DNA from: Planctomycetota bacterium
GTDB taxonomy: Bacteria; Planctomycetota; Phycisphaerae; Phycisphaerales; SM1A02
NCBI GenBank assembly: GCA_016872835.1
Contig: VGYX01000001.1
Coordinates: 124,001-188,000 of the forward strand
DNA length: 64,000 nucleotides
Reading direction: 5' to 3'
Shown here: positions 20,943 to 29,127 of the stretch, piece after piece
How the letters are laid out: the number at the start of each line of letters is the position of its first letter
How positions within the stretch are numbered: the stretch's first letter is position 1
Notes under the pieces: model-generated
The model's database searches: none
Told to the model about the DNA's origin: nothing
Seen by the model: only the letters and a program-made list of their open reading frames with translations
Made by a program: the position numbers and the translations under genes

Positions 20943-21915
20943 GTTGCGCTTCGATCAATGTCTTGCGCTGCTCGTCACCGCATCGCTGACGGCGTGCTTT
21001 CCTCGACCGCTCGACATGCACGTGCAGGATGCGCAGACCGGTGCGCCAATCGAGGGCGTGGCACTTCACAAACACGCGATCTCGCTGCTGTCGCTGCTCC
21101 CATCACGGCAGGATCCCGTCCAGTCGCAGGCCGATGGTTCGGCGCGCGTGTGGGTTCCACCGCTCAACACGAACATCACGCTGCTGCGACCGGGCTATGA
21201 GCCGGCGAGCGTGGCCGTGTTCAAGAAGGAGTTCCCGGCCTCGATGCGGGGTGACTCCGACCGGCCTCGACTGCTCTTTGAGAACCTGAAGGATGGCGCC
21301 ATATTCGAGATGCGCATGAAGCCGTGCACGCGAACGCCGATGGAGGTGCGTGTGGTCGACTCGCAGACCGACCAGCCGGTGGAGGGAGCCGAAGTCCTGG
21401 CGCGAACCTTCCTGTACCTGCCTGCGCCAGGACTTGAGGAGGGCTGGGGCTTCCCCGACATGCAGTGCGTGCCGACGGCGGACAATGGCCTGTCCAAGAT
21501 CGAGCAGGTCTCCGGATTCCGCAACCGCATCACGGCACGCATGGCAGGGCGAGCCGACGCCAACGCGGACCTCTCCACGAAGGCGGAGGGGTCGGTCACG
21601 CTGCGATCGCGACGACTCAAATGGAAGCCCCTACGGTTCGAGATCCTTGACGAGAAGCAGGGCACCCCCGTGTCCGGTGCTTGGATCTCGCTTGAGGAGC
21701 CCCGCAACGGCCTGCCGCCTGACCCGAACGCGTTCGCCGCATGCACCGGACCGGACGGCCTCACGCCGCCCATCGAACTGCCCGATGTGGTGCCTCTGGT
21801 GGTGGAGGTGCGGTGTCCCGGTCATCGCGACCGGCGCGAGGCGCTCGACTGGAAGTCCGTCGGCGAAGGGGATATCCGGACCATCTGGATCCGCCGCAAG
21901 GGCTGGTTTGAATGA
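20893..21915 (+). CDS. Putative lipoprotein with carboxypeptidase-regulatory-like domains
   Basis: The 340-residue protein has a basic N-terminus (RRPSKSFRRG), a hydrophobic stretch and a lipobox-like SLTAC with Cys35. It is therefore probably lipid-anchored. The rest looks like repeated beta-sandwich units of the carboxypeptidase-regulatory type, each opening with a similar phrase: VQDAQTGAPIEGVAL, VVDSQTDQPVEGAEV and ILDEKQGTPVSGAWI. No enzyme motif is seen. It overlaps the preceding membrane-protein gene by 50 nt and has its own TACGCT box 7 nt before the ATG. Confidence 0.7.
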   Translation: MSTHRRPSKSFRRGFAELRFDQCLALLVTASLTACFPRPLDMHVQDAQTGAPIEGVALHKHAISLLSLLPSRQDPVQSQADGSARVWVPPLNTNITLLRPGYEPASVAVFKKEFPASMRGDSDRPRLLFENLKDGAIFEMRMKPCTRTPMEVRVVDSQTDQPVEGAEVLARTFLYLPAPGLEEGWGFPDMQCVPTADNGLSKIEQVSGFRNRITARMAGRADANADLSTKAEGSVTLRSRRLKWKPLRFEILDEKQGTPVSGAWISLEEPRNGLPPDPNAFAACTGPDGLTPPIELPDVVPLVVEVRCPGHRDRREALDWKSVGEGDIRTIWIRRKGWFE

Positions 21916-21966
21916 AGCGTGAATGAATCCTTTGGCGCGCCACAGGGTGGATATTCCTCCGCCCCC

Positions 21967-21995
21967 TTGGCTTGCAAGGTCCCGGTCCGTATTTT
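21967..21995 (+). promoter_or_regulatory. Complete promoter of apaG-asd (-35 TTGGCT, -10 TATTTT)
   Basis: TTGGCT at 21967-21972, a 17-nt spacer and TATTTT at 21990-21995 form a canonical pair. The -10 ends 7 nt before the apaG ATG. It is the clearest leaderless promoter in the window because both boxes are present. Confidence 0.65.
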
Positions 21996-22002
21996 GATTC
22001 CC

Positions 22003-22407
22003 ATGACGCAGGTCGCCCACAGCTGTCGCGGAAGCGCGTGCGAGACGCACGGCATTCTGGTGACCGTCGAGCCACGGTATCTGCCTTCGCACAGCGATCC
22101 AGCGACGGGTCGCTACCTGTTCAACTATCGAATCGAGATCATGAACAACGGCACCGAGCGCGTGCGCCTGCGGAGCCGCCGTTGGACGATCGTCGACGCG
22201 GATGGCGAGCGACATGAAGTGCAGGGCATGGGTGTCGTCGGCCACAACCCGGTGCTCGGGCCTGGCGAGAAGTTCGAGTACAGCAGCTTCGCCCCGCTCC
22301 AGACGCAATGGGGAACGATGGAAGGTGCCTACGTGATGCAACGCGAGGATGGCACCACCTTCGAGATCTCCGTGCAGCGCTTCTATCTGGTGGGTCCTCA
22401 CCAGTGA
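22003..22407 (+). CDS. apaG: ApaG/DUF525 domain protein
   Basis: The 134-residue protein is a single ApaG fold (fibronectin-like beta sandwich). The family blocks are visible: GILVTVEPRYLPSHSD, YLFNYRIEIMNNGTERVRL, RRWTIVDADG, GVVGHNPVLGPGEKFEYSS and GAYVMQREDGTTF. In other bacteria ApaG is linked to Co2+ resistance and nucleotide metabolism. The biochemical role is unsettled. ATG 22003 is chosen over 21919 because it fits the family N-terminus and a complete promoter ends 7 nt before it. Its stop overlaps the GTG start of asd, so the two are translationally coupled. Confidence 0.88.
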   Translation: MTQVAHSCRGSACETHGILVTVEPRYLPSHSDPATGRYLFNYRIEIMNNGTERVRLRSRRWTIVDADGERHEVQGMGVVGHNPVLGPGEKFEYSSFAPLQTQWGTMEGAYVMQREDGTTFEISVQRFYLVGPHQ

Positions 22408-23420
22408 CCGAAGGCTCCAGTCGCGGGCGAATCGTCGCGGTCATTGGCGCGACGGGAGCGGTTGGGCGCGAAGCACTTGAGCGACTGCATCGACGCGGGT
22501 TTCCGGTTCGTGAACTGCGTGCCATCGCAAGCCAACGTAGCGCGGGTGGAGTGCTTCCATTCGCGGATGGCGAGGTGACCGTGCGTACGCTCGATGATGA
22601 GTCGATCGAGGGCATCGAGGTGGCGATCCTCGCCGCGGATGCCGCGACAAGTCGCGCGTGGGCTCCAAAGCTCGTGGCCGCGGGCGCCTTCGTGGTGGAC
22701 AACTCGAGCGCCTTCCGCATGGATCCGACGGTGCCGCTCGTGGTGCCCGAGATCAACGGACACCTGCTGGATGCGAAGCCGAAGCTCGTGGCGAATCCGA
22801 ACTGCACCACGATCGTCTCGCTCATGGCCGCGGCGCCCCTGCACCAGCTCTTCGGGCTCGTGCGACTCACCGCGTGCAGCTACCAAGCCGTGAGTGGCGC
22901 GGGCTTGCCGGCGATGCAGGAACTTGAGGCGCAGGCGCGACAGTGGGCCGGTGGGCGGGCGATCGAGGCGAAGGTGTTCAAGCGACCCACGCTGTTCAAC
23001 GTCTTCCCGCACGACAGTGCGCTGCTGGAGGATGGCAGCAACGAGGAAGAGACGAAGTTGATGAAGGAGAGTCGGCGCATTCTTGGACTGCCCGACCTGC
23101 GCGTGAGCGTGACGTGTGCGCGCGTGCCGGTGCGTCGCTCGCACGCGGTCGCGTTGCACATGGAGTTCGAACGGCTGGTCGATGTGGTCAAGGCGCGTGC
23201 GGCGTTGGCGGCGATGCCGGGCGTGCGCGTGATCGACGAACGTGCAGGTTCGCCAGCCGATCCGCTGATGGCCGCCGAGGGTGATGATGTGCTGGTGTCA
23301 CGCGTGCGCGTGGATCACGGCGGACGCGAAGGCCATGCGCTGGCCGCGTGGGCTGTTGGGGATCAGTTGTTGAAGGGCGCGGCGCTGAACGCGATCCAGG
23401 TCGCCGAGCGACTTCTTTGA
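22404..23420 (+). CDS. asd: Aspartate-semialdehyde dehydrogenase
   Basis: This enzyme reduces aspartyl phosphate to aspartate semialdehyde for lysine, threonine, methionine and diaminopimelate synthesis. The 338-residue protein has the NADP loop GATGAVG at 15-21, the active-site Cys134 in ANPNCTTIVSL, the SYQAVSGAG block and a late RSHAVALHMEF with the catalytic His. The start is the GTG that overlaps the apaG stop (GTGA); upstream in-frame sequence belongs to apaG. It is convergent with trpC, 6 nt away. Confidence 0.95.
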   Translation: MTEGSSRGRIVAVIGATGAVGREALERLHRRGFPVRELRAIASQRSAGGVLPFADGEVTVRTLDDESIEGIEVAILAADAATSRAWAPKLVAAGAFVVDNSSAFRMDPTVPLVVPEINGHLLDAKPKLVANPNCTTIVSLMAAAPLHQLFGLVRLTACSYQAVSGAGLPAMQELEAQARQWAGGRAIEAKVFKRPTLFNVFPHDSALLEDGSNEEETKLMKESRRILGLPDLRVSVTCARVPVRRSHAVALHMEFERLVDVVKARAALAAMPGVRVIDERAGSPADPLMAAEGDDVLVSRVRVDHGGREGHALAAWAVGDQLLKGAALNAIQVAERLL

Positions 23421-23426
23421 CCCTCG

Positions 23427-24242
23427 CTATCGGTCGTTGAGGAGTTCGCGAAGCGCGGCGCCTGGATCAGGCTGCTTCATCAGATGCTCGCCCACCAGCG
23501 CGATGTGCACGCCGTGATCGCGCAACCTTCGCAGGTCCTCCGCGGTGCGGATGCCGCTCTCGCTCACCACGATCGATCGATCCTCGATCATGTCGACCAT
23601 TCGGAAGGTGTGCGCCAGGCTGGTGTTCATGGTGCGCAGATCCCGGTTGTTGATGCCAAGCAGCGCATATCCGGGATGTGGGAAGCCGATGTGCGGCTGG
23701 ACGCGATACAGGCTCTCCACATCGTGCACTTCCAGAAGCGTCGTCAGCCCCAACTCCACCGCGAGAATCTGGAAGTCCACGATCTCGCGCTCGGTCAGGC
23801 ACTCCGCAATCAGCAGGATCGCGTCCGCACCCGCCGCGCGGCTCTCCCAGATCTGCCAAGCATCCACGATGAAGTCCTTGCGTAGCACCGGCAGGGGAAT
23901 CGCATCGCGGATTCGCTTGATGAAGCCAAGCTCGCCACCAAAGTCCACCTCGTCCGTGAGGCAACTGATCGCCGCGGCGCCGGCCGCGTGATAGCGTCGG
24001 GCGATGTCGACCGGGTCGAAATCCGTGCGAATGAGTCCCGCCGATGGGCTCTTTCGCTTCACTTCGGCGATCACCCGACTTTGGCGTGGTGAGCCCTGCG
24101 CCACGACGGCCTGGAAGAAGTTGCGTGGCGCCGGCATGCGTGCCACGCGCGATTGCAACGATTCGAGCGACGTCTGCGCCTTGCCCTCGGCGACCTCACG
24201 CCTCTTTCTCGTCACGATCTTCTGCAGCGCGTCGGGTGCCAT
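23427..24242 (-). CDS. trpC: Indole-3-glycerol-phosphate synthase
   Basis: TrpC closes the indole ring in tryptophan synthesis. The 271-residue TIM barrel has the N-terminal IVTRKRREVAEGK, the catalytic AEVKRKSPSAGL (Lys62 or Lys64 region), SCLTDEVDFGG, PVLRKDFIVD, LLEVHD, GINNRDLRT and VVSESGI. The ATG at 24242 is chosen because the open frame beyond it has no family similarity. A TATAAC box lies 13 nt upstream. It ends in TAG, one of only two such stops in the window. It is not grouped with other trp genes, and trpD is 31 kb away. Confidence 0.95.
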   Translation of the reverse strand: MAPDALQKIVTRKRREVAEGKAQTSLESLQSRVARMPAPRNFFQAVVAQGSPRQSRVIAEVKRKSPSAGLIRTDFDPVDIARRYHAAGAAAISCLTDEVDFGGELGFIKRIRDAIPLPVLRKDFIVDAWQIWESRAAGADAILLIAECLTEREIVDFQILAVELGLTTLLEVHDVESLYRVQPHIGFPHPGYALLGINNRDLRTMNTSLAHTFRMVDMIEDRSIVVSESGIRTAEDLRRLRDHGVHIALVGEHLMKQPDPGAALRELLNDR

Positions 24243-24303
24243 GGCGGGGAATGCAGTTATAGCCGCCGAAACTTCCGATGCTGCAACAATACGAACGCCA
24301 CTG

Positions 24304-25137
24304 ATGCCGGAGCATCTGGCCCTGACCCTTCTTGCGGCATGGTCGCTCCTGGCTGCCGTCATCGCGGTCCAAAGGGGCTGGCTGCGAGGCGCCGGAAGCG
24401 TCCGTTGGCGGCTTGGACTCTACGAGGACCAGATTCTCATCGCATGCGGCGTGCTGCTTTCGGGACTTGTCGCCTCGGTGGTCGCGTCGATTCTTGGAGC
24501 GACAGCTGGCTCGACCGCGACGCCGGGCATCTCGCTTGCCGCGGTTCTCGCCTCAAGCGGCGTGACGCTTGGCGCATGGTGGCTGCTTCGGAACAACGCG
24601 CTCGGCGTCGAGAACAGATCGGTCGATGCACCGGCCAACTGTTCGATGGCGCGTGCCATCAGCGCGGGCTTGATCGGGCTTCTCCTTGCATGGCCGGTCG
24701 TCGCGCTGACCACGCGGCTCGGTGAATGGATTCAGGTCAGGTCCGGTGGCCCAGCCGTGCCCGAGATCGCGCATCAGACACTGGAGCAGCTTCGCGAACA
24801 CGCGCATGAGCCGCTCGCGTGGTTGCTCGCGCTCGCCGTGACGCTGCTGACCCCGTTGACCGAGGAGGTGCTTTGGCGTGGCGCGGTGCAACAAGCCTTC
24901 AAGTCAGCTGGCCTGCCTCGTCTCTTCGCGATGATCGCCGCCTCGGCGCTCTTCGCTTTGGTGCACTGGAACGTCGTGCCGGCCGACGCTCGAGCAGGCG
25001 CGTTGCCCGCGCTCTTCCTGCTCGGGCTCCTCTTCGGCTGGCTATTCGAGCGATGCGGAACCTTGATCGCGCCGTTCACCGCGCACGCGGCCTTCAACGC
25101 GGCCAATCTGATCCTCTTCTCTACACTTCCGGGATGA
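24304..25137 (+). CDS. CPBP-family intramembrane metalloprotease (CAAX-like)
   Basis: The 277-residue membrane protein has about six to seven hydrophobic segments. It carries the CPBP motifs EEVLWRGAVQQAF (Glu-Glu-x3-Arg), ALFALVHWNVV (His) and FTAHAAFNAAN (His, Asn). Such proteins are intramembrane endopeptidases or have related immunity or sorting roles. ATG 24304 is chosen because the sequence before it is antisense to trpC. The last codons contain the -10 box of trpS, and the stop overlaps the trpS ATG (ATGA). Confidence 0.85.
   Translation: MPEHLALTLLAAWSLLAAVIAVQRGWLRGAGSVRWRLGLYEDQILIACGVLLSGLVASVVASILGATAGSTATPGISLAAVLASSGVTLGAWWLLRNNALGVENRSVDAPANCSMARAISAGLIGLLLAWPVVALTTRLGEWIQVRSGGPAVPEIAHQTLEQLREHAHEPLAWLLALAVTLLTPLTEEVLWRGAVQQAFKSAGLPRLFAMIAASALFALVHWNVVPADARAGALPALFLLGLLFGWLFERCGTLIAPFTAHAAFNAANLILFSTLPG
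25122..25127 (+). promoter_or_regulatory. -10 box TACACT of trpS
   Basis: TACACT ends 6 nt before the trpS ATG, inside the 3' end of the CPBP protease gene. Confidence 0.5.
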
Positions 25138-26195
25138 GCTTGAAGCCGCGCATTCTCACAGGCGACACGCCCACAGGCCGGCTGCACCTTGGCCACTGGG
25201 TCGGAAGCGTGAAGCGGCGTGTGGAACTGCAGTCCTCGCATGACTGCTACTTCATCATCGCGAACTATCACGCGTTCACCACGCGTTCCGAAAGGAGCGC
25301 CGAGATCCGCGCCGACTGCCTCGAGATCGTGCGCGACTACCTCGCGATGGGCATCGATCCGGATCGCGCGACCGTCTTCCTGCAGAGCGAGATCCCTGCG
25401 ATCCACGAGCTCTGCTTCCTCTTCGCCATGCTGCTTCCCTTCAACCGCGTGATGCGAAATCCCACGCTGAAGGACGAGATCAAGGTGAAGGATCTCGGCG
25501 AAACCTACTCGTTCGGGTTCCCGCTCTACGCGGTCGGGCAGTGCGCGGACATCCTCACGTTCCGCCCGGTCGGCGTGCCGGTGGGCGAGGATCAGGTGCC
25601 GCATCTCGAGATGACACGCGAGGTCGCGCGGCGCTTCAACCAGATCTTCTGTGGCGTCGACGAGCACGCCGAAGACCACGATCACGCGAAACTCGGTGGC
25701 GTCTTCCCGGTGCCGCGTGCGGACGTCGGCAAGGTCGGTCGTCTCGTCGGCATCGACGGCAAGAACAAGATGAGCAAGAGCCTCGGCAACGCGATCTTCA
25801 TCAGCGACCCGGCGAAGGAGGTCGAGAAGAAGGTGATGAAGATCTTCACCGGCCGTCAGAGCCCGACCGAACCAGGCGACGTGAACAACGCGCTCTTTCA
25901 ATATGTGGAAGCGTTCATTCCCGACGCCGTGCGCGTGGCCGAGTTGAAGGACCGCTACGCACGCGGCGACAACCTCGGCGATGGTCACGTGAAGAAGGAA
26001 GTGGCCGCTGCGATCAACGAGTTGCTCGAGCCGATGCGCCAGCGTCGCGCGCAGTTCGAGGGGCGCGATGACCTGGTGCTTGACATCCTGCGCAAGGGCT
26101 GCGCACGGGCGAACGACACGGCGGAGGCCACGCTGGAGGCGGCCCGCAAAGCGGCGAATCTGCAGTTCTTCCAGCGGTCGGTGAGCTACCGCTGA
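25134..26195 (+). CDS. trpS: Tryptophanyl-tRNA synthetase
   Basis: This class I aminoacyl-tRNA synthetase charges tRNA-Trp. The 353-residue protein has the HIGH-type motif TGRLHLGHWVGS, the Trp pocket segments PFNRVMRNPT and YAVGQCADIL, the GEDQVPHLEMTREVARRFN block and the KMSKS loop (GKNKMSKSLGN). The ATG overlaps the stop of the preceding protease by 4 nt, and it also has its own TACACT box. The upstream open frame is a shadow of the protease gene. Confidence 0.96.
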   Translation: MSLKPRILTGDTPTGRLHLGHWVGSVKRRVELQSSHDCYFIIANYHAFTTRSERSAEIRADCLEIVRDYLAMGIDPDRATVFLQSEIPAIHELCFLFAMLLPFNRVMRNPTLKDEIKVKDLGETYSFGFPLYAVGQCADILTFRPVGVPVGEDQVPHLEMTREVARRFNQIFCGVDEHAEDHDHAKLGGVFPVPRADVGKVGRLVGIDGKNKMSKSLGNAIFISDPAKEVEKKVMKIFTGRQSPTEPGDVNNALFQYVEAFIPDAVRVAELKDRYARGDNLGDGHVKKEVAAAINELLEPMRQRRAQFEGRDDLVLDILRKGCARANDTAEATLEAARKAANLQFFQRSVSYR

Positions 26196-26335
26196 ACGGA
26201 GACCCTGATTTCTCCCTCGGAGCGCGGATCTGCGGCGCATCCGCTGGATCGAAATCCTGATCCTCTCTATCTTTGCACCCTTGGGACCCCGGCTGCCGAT
26301 GCACCCGTTGGTCCATGGATCCAGGCACTGACCCC

Positions 26336-26605
26336 ATGTCCGACTCCAACCACTGTCCCCACATCGACCGGGGCGATCACCGGTGCAGCCACCGCTTCAC
26401 GCTTTCAAGCGCGGAGCAGGTGTATTCGGTGTGCTGTGGCGGCCAGCATGGGTGCGCGACCTTCCATCGGCTGAACATGGAACTGGCCTACGGCACGCTT
26501 GACGCGCCGAAGCCGGCGGTTCGCCGCGTCGGAATGCCTGCGGCGACTCCGTTGACCGTGAGCGCCGATGCCCGAAGCAAGGCTGTACGAAACCTGGGCG
26601 CGTGA
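26336..26605 (+). CDS. Small Cys/His-rich protein overlapping the Xer gene
   Basis: The 89-residue protein has a compact N-terminal Cys/His cluster: CPHIDRGDHRC, then CSHRF, then YSVCCGGQHGCATFHRL. This resembles short planctomycete proteins with a C-P-H...R-C...C-x4-GC spacing and is probably a metal-binding fold. The C-terminal third is basic and low in structure. The ATG at 26336 is the only start that keeps the cluster at the N-terminus. Its 3' end overlaps the xer start by 38 nt in another frame, which supports co-transcription. No function can be assigned. Confidence 0.6.
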   Translation: MSDSNHCPHIDRGDHRCSHRFTLSSAEQVYSVCCGGQHGCATFHRLNMELAYGTLDAPKPAVRRVGMPAATPLTVSADARSKAVRNLGA

Positions 26606-27545
26606 CTTCCTCGCGTGGGCGCGGGTCGAGACCGGACTGAGTCCGGCCACGCTCGAGGCCTATGCGCGTGACCTGCGTCAGATGTCGGCGGATCTGGTCT
26701 CGCATGGGGCACGCAATCCTGCGAAGGTCTCCATGCAGCACCTCGCGGATCACCTGCAGCGGCTCCGACGCGAGCGCGGTCTTGAGCCAAGCACGATCAC
26801 CCGGCATCTCGCGACCATCCGGGTCTTCTTCCGATGGCTGCATGCCGAGCGTCGCGTGGAGCGCGATCCCGCGCGCCTGCTCGAACGTCCGCATCGCTGG
26901 AAGAAACTGCCGGGCACGCTGACGCCGGGCGAGATGCGAAAGCTGGTCGAGGCGCCAACCGCGGAGCATGGCGACCTCTGGATCCGCGATCGCGCGATGC
27001 TCGAGGTCATGTACGCCGCCGGCCTGCGCGCGAGCGAAGTTGGCACGCTGAAGATGAACGACTACAACGACACGCTTGCGAGCGTGGTGGTGCTCGGCAA
27101 GGGCAACAAGCAGCGCGTGGTGCCACTTGGCGATCCGGCGGTGAAGGCGGTGCGGAAATACCTGAAGGAATCCAGACCCGGCCTCGCTCGATTCGGTGAC
27201 GCGCGCGACAAGTTCCGGCTCTTCCTCTCGTTCAGCGGTCGCCCGATCGAGCGCGTCGCGGTGTGGCAAATCGTTCGCAAGTACTCGGCCGTGGCGGGTG
27301 TGCATGGTGTGCACCCGCACAAGCTTCGGCACAGCTTCGCGACGCACTTGCTCTCCGGGGGAGCGGACCTGCGCGTGGTGCAGGAGCTGCTCGGCCATTC
27401 CGACATCAACACCACGCAGGTCTACACGCATGTCGACCGCTCGCGCCTGCGTGAGGTGCTGCAGAAGCACCATCCTCGCGAGGGGGGCACCGTGCGCGTG
27501 GCGCACGTGAAGGTCGGCAAGCGGGCGAGACGGTCCGAACGCTGA
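26568..27545 (+). CDS. Tyrosine recombinase XerC/XerD type
   Basis: This is a site-specific recombinase, probably for chromosome dimer resolution at dif. The 325-residue protein has a SAM-like N-terminal core-binding domain (about 5-100) and the full catalytic set: Arg154 (GLRASEVG), Lys178 (LGKGNKQR), His251 and Arg254 (HPHKLRHSFATHLL), His277 (LLGHSDINTT) and Tyr286 (VYTHVD). It has the chromosomal Xer length plus a short basic tail. It overlaps the Cys-rich gene by 38 nt. XerC and XerD cannot be told apart here. Confidence 0.93.
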   Translation: MPEARLYETWARDFLAWARVETGLSPATLEAYARDLRQMSADLVSHGARNPAKVSMQHLADHLQRLRRERGLEPSTITRHLATIRVFFRWLHAERRVERDPARLLERPHRWKKLPGTLTPGEMRKLVEAPTAEHGDLWIRDRAMLEVMYAAGLRASEVGTLKMNDYNDTLASVVVLGKGNKQRVVPLGDPAVKAVRKYLKESRPGLARFGDARDKFRLFLSFSGRPIERVAVWQIVRKYSAVAGVHGVHPHKLRHSFATHLLSGGADLRVVQELLGHSDINTTQVYTHVDRSRLREVLQKHHPREGGTVRVAHVKVGKRARRSER

Positions 27546-27586
27546 GGCGCGGAAATGGGCCGAGGCGCACGGTGCACGCGTCTCGC

Positions 27587-27592
27587 TAGGCT
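27587..27592 (+). promoter_or_regulatory. -10 box TAGGCT of zwf
   Basis: TAGGCT ends 7 nt before the zwf ATG at 27600, with no Shine-Dalgarno. Confidence 0.5.
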
Positions 27593-27599
27593 TCGTGGC

Positions 27600-29108
27600 A
27601 TGCGAACCGGCGAACCCTGCGTGCTCGTGATCCTTGGCGCCAGCGGCGACCTTGCGCACCGCAAGCTCGTGCCGGCGATGTACGAGATGCATCGTGCGGG
27701 CATGCTGCATCCGGCGACCTGCATCCTGGGTGTGAGCCGCTCGAAGAAGACCGATGTGCAGTGGCGTGACGAGCTTGTGCCATGGGCCCAGAAGCAGGCG
27801 AAAGGTTTCGACGCCGAGGCATGGAAGACCTTCGCCCAGCGCATCTACTACGAACCGGGTGACGCGGCGACCGCGGAACCGTACAGTCGTATCGGTGCCC
27901 GCATCGAGAGCCTCGGCGCATGCCACCGCACCAAGGGCAACGTGCTCTTCTTCATGAGCGTGGCGCCGGAACTGTACGAACCCATCGTGGAGCAGATCGG
28001 CGCGGCGGGGCTGGTGACCGAGGGCCGCCGCTGGTGCAGCCTGAACCAGAGCGAACGCTCGTGGCAGCGCATCATCGTGGAGAAGCCCTTCGGCAACGAC
28101 GACGCCAGCGCCGCGAGCCTGAATCGCGCGCTCGGTCGCGTGTTCGACGAGGAAGCGATCTACCGCATCGATCACTACCTCGGCAAGGAAGTGGTGCAGA
28201 GTCTGCTCGCGTTCCGGTTCGCCAACGCGATCTTCGAGCCGGTGTGGAACCATCGCTACATCGACCATGTGCAGATCACGGCGGCCGAGACGGTGGGCGT
28301 GGGGCAGCGCATCAGCTTCTACGACCAGACCGGCGCGATCCGGGACATGATCCAGAGCCACCTCATGCAGGTGCTTGCCTTCGTGGCGATGGAGCCGCCG
28401 ACCGACTTCAGCGCCGACCATATCCGCGCCGAGAAAGTCAAGGTGATCGATGCGCTGCAACTGCCGGATCCTGCGCACATGGATCAATTCGCGGCGCTCG
28501 GGCAATACGGCAAGAGCGCCGACGAGGGGGCCTATCACGAATTGACCGGCGTGAAGCCTGACACCACCACGGAAACCTTCGCGGCGCTTCGCATGGAATT
28601 CGAGAACTGGCGCTGGGCGCGTGTGCCGTTCTACTTGCGCACAGGTAAGCGCATGGCGCGCAAGTGCACGCAGATCGTGGTGCAGTTCAAGCCGCCCGCG
28701 GCGAACCTCTTCCGCAAGTCGGTGCCAGGTCCGCTCAGCGGCAATCGCATGGTGATCGAGATCGCGCCAGGCGAACGCTTCAGTCTTCGCTTTGGCGCGA
28801 AGAAGCCAGGCGAGATGTGCATCTGCGACGTGGAGATGACCATGGACTACGCGAAGGCCTTCAAGGTGGATGCGGTCGAGGCCTATGGCCCACTCATGAT
28901 CGACGCGATGCGCGGCGATCAGAGCCTGTTCAAGCCGCGCGTGGAGGTGGAGGGCGCGTGGCACGCGGTGATGCCATTCCTTGACGGGCGCAGTGCCTCG
29001 TTGCGTGCGGACATCCATGCGAACTACGCGGCCGGTTCCTGGGGCCCCGCAAGCGCGGACGCGCTGCTGGCCCGCGATGGCCGCGCGTGGTTCAACCCTG
29101 GCGCGTGA
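27600..29108 (+). CDS. zwf: Glucose-6-phosphate 1-dehydrogenase
   Basis: G6PDH oxidises glucose 6-phosphate to 6-phosphogluconolactone with NADP and is the entry to the pentose phosphate pathway. The 502-residue protein has the coenzyme loop VILGASGDLAHRKL at the N-terminus, the active-site RIDHYLGKEVVQ and the EKPFG motif just before it. ATG 27600 is preferred over 27555 because the TAGGCT box sits 7 nt before it and the protein then starts close to the NADP strand. pgl, the next pathway enzyme, follows 19 nt later. Confidence 0.96.
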   Translation: MRTGEPCVLVILGASGDLAHRKLVPAMYEMHRAGMLHPATCILGVSRSKKTDVQWRDELVPWAQKQAKGFDAEAWKTFAQRIYYEPGDAATAEPYSRIGARIESLGACHRTKGNVLFFMSVAPELYEPIVEQIGAAGLVTEGRRWCSLNQSERSWQRIIVEKPFGNDDASAASLNRALGRVFDEEAIYRIDHYLGKEVVQSLLAFRFANAIFEPVWNHRYIDHVQITAAETVGVGQRISFYDQTGAIRDMIQSHLMQVLAFVAMEPPTDFSADHIRAEKVKVIDALQLPDPAHMDQFAALGQYGKSADEGAYHELTGVKPDTTTETFAALRMEFENWRWARVPFYLRTGKRMARKCTQIVVQFKPPAANLFRKSVPGPLSGNRMVIEIAPGERFSLRFGAKKPGEMCICDVEMTMDYAKAFKVDAVEAYGPLMIDAMRGDQSLFKPRVEVEGAWHAVMPFLDGRSASLRADIHANYAAGSWGPASADALLARDGRAWFNPGA

Positions 29109-29114
29109 TCGCGG

Positions 29115-29120
29115 TACCTT
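29115..29120 (+). promoter_or_regulatory. -10-like box TACCTT before pgl
   Basis: TACCTT ends 7 nt before the pgl ATG in the 19-nt gap after zwf. pgl may therefore have its own leaderless start as well as read-through. Confidence 0.4.
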
Positions 29121-29127
29121 CGCGCGC

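Noticed and set aside
26568-27545. Xer gene considered as an integron or phage integrase marking an island
   Set aside because: Length and motifs fit a chromosomal XerC/D. No attachment repeats, cassettes or phage genes are nearby, and the tRNA is 18 kb away.
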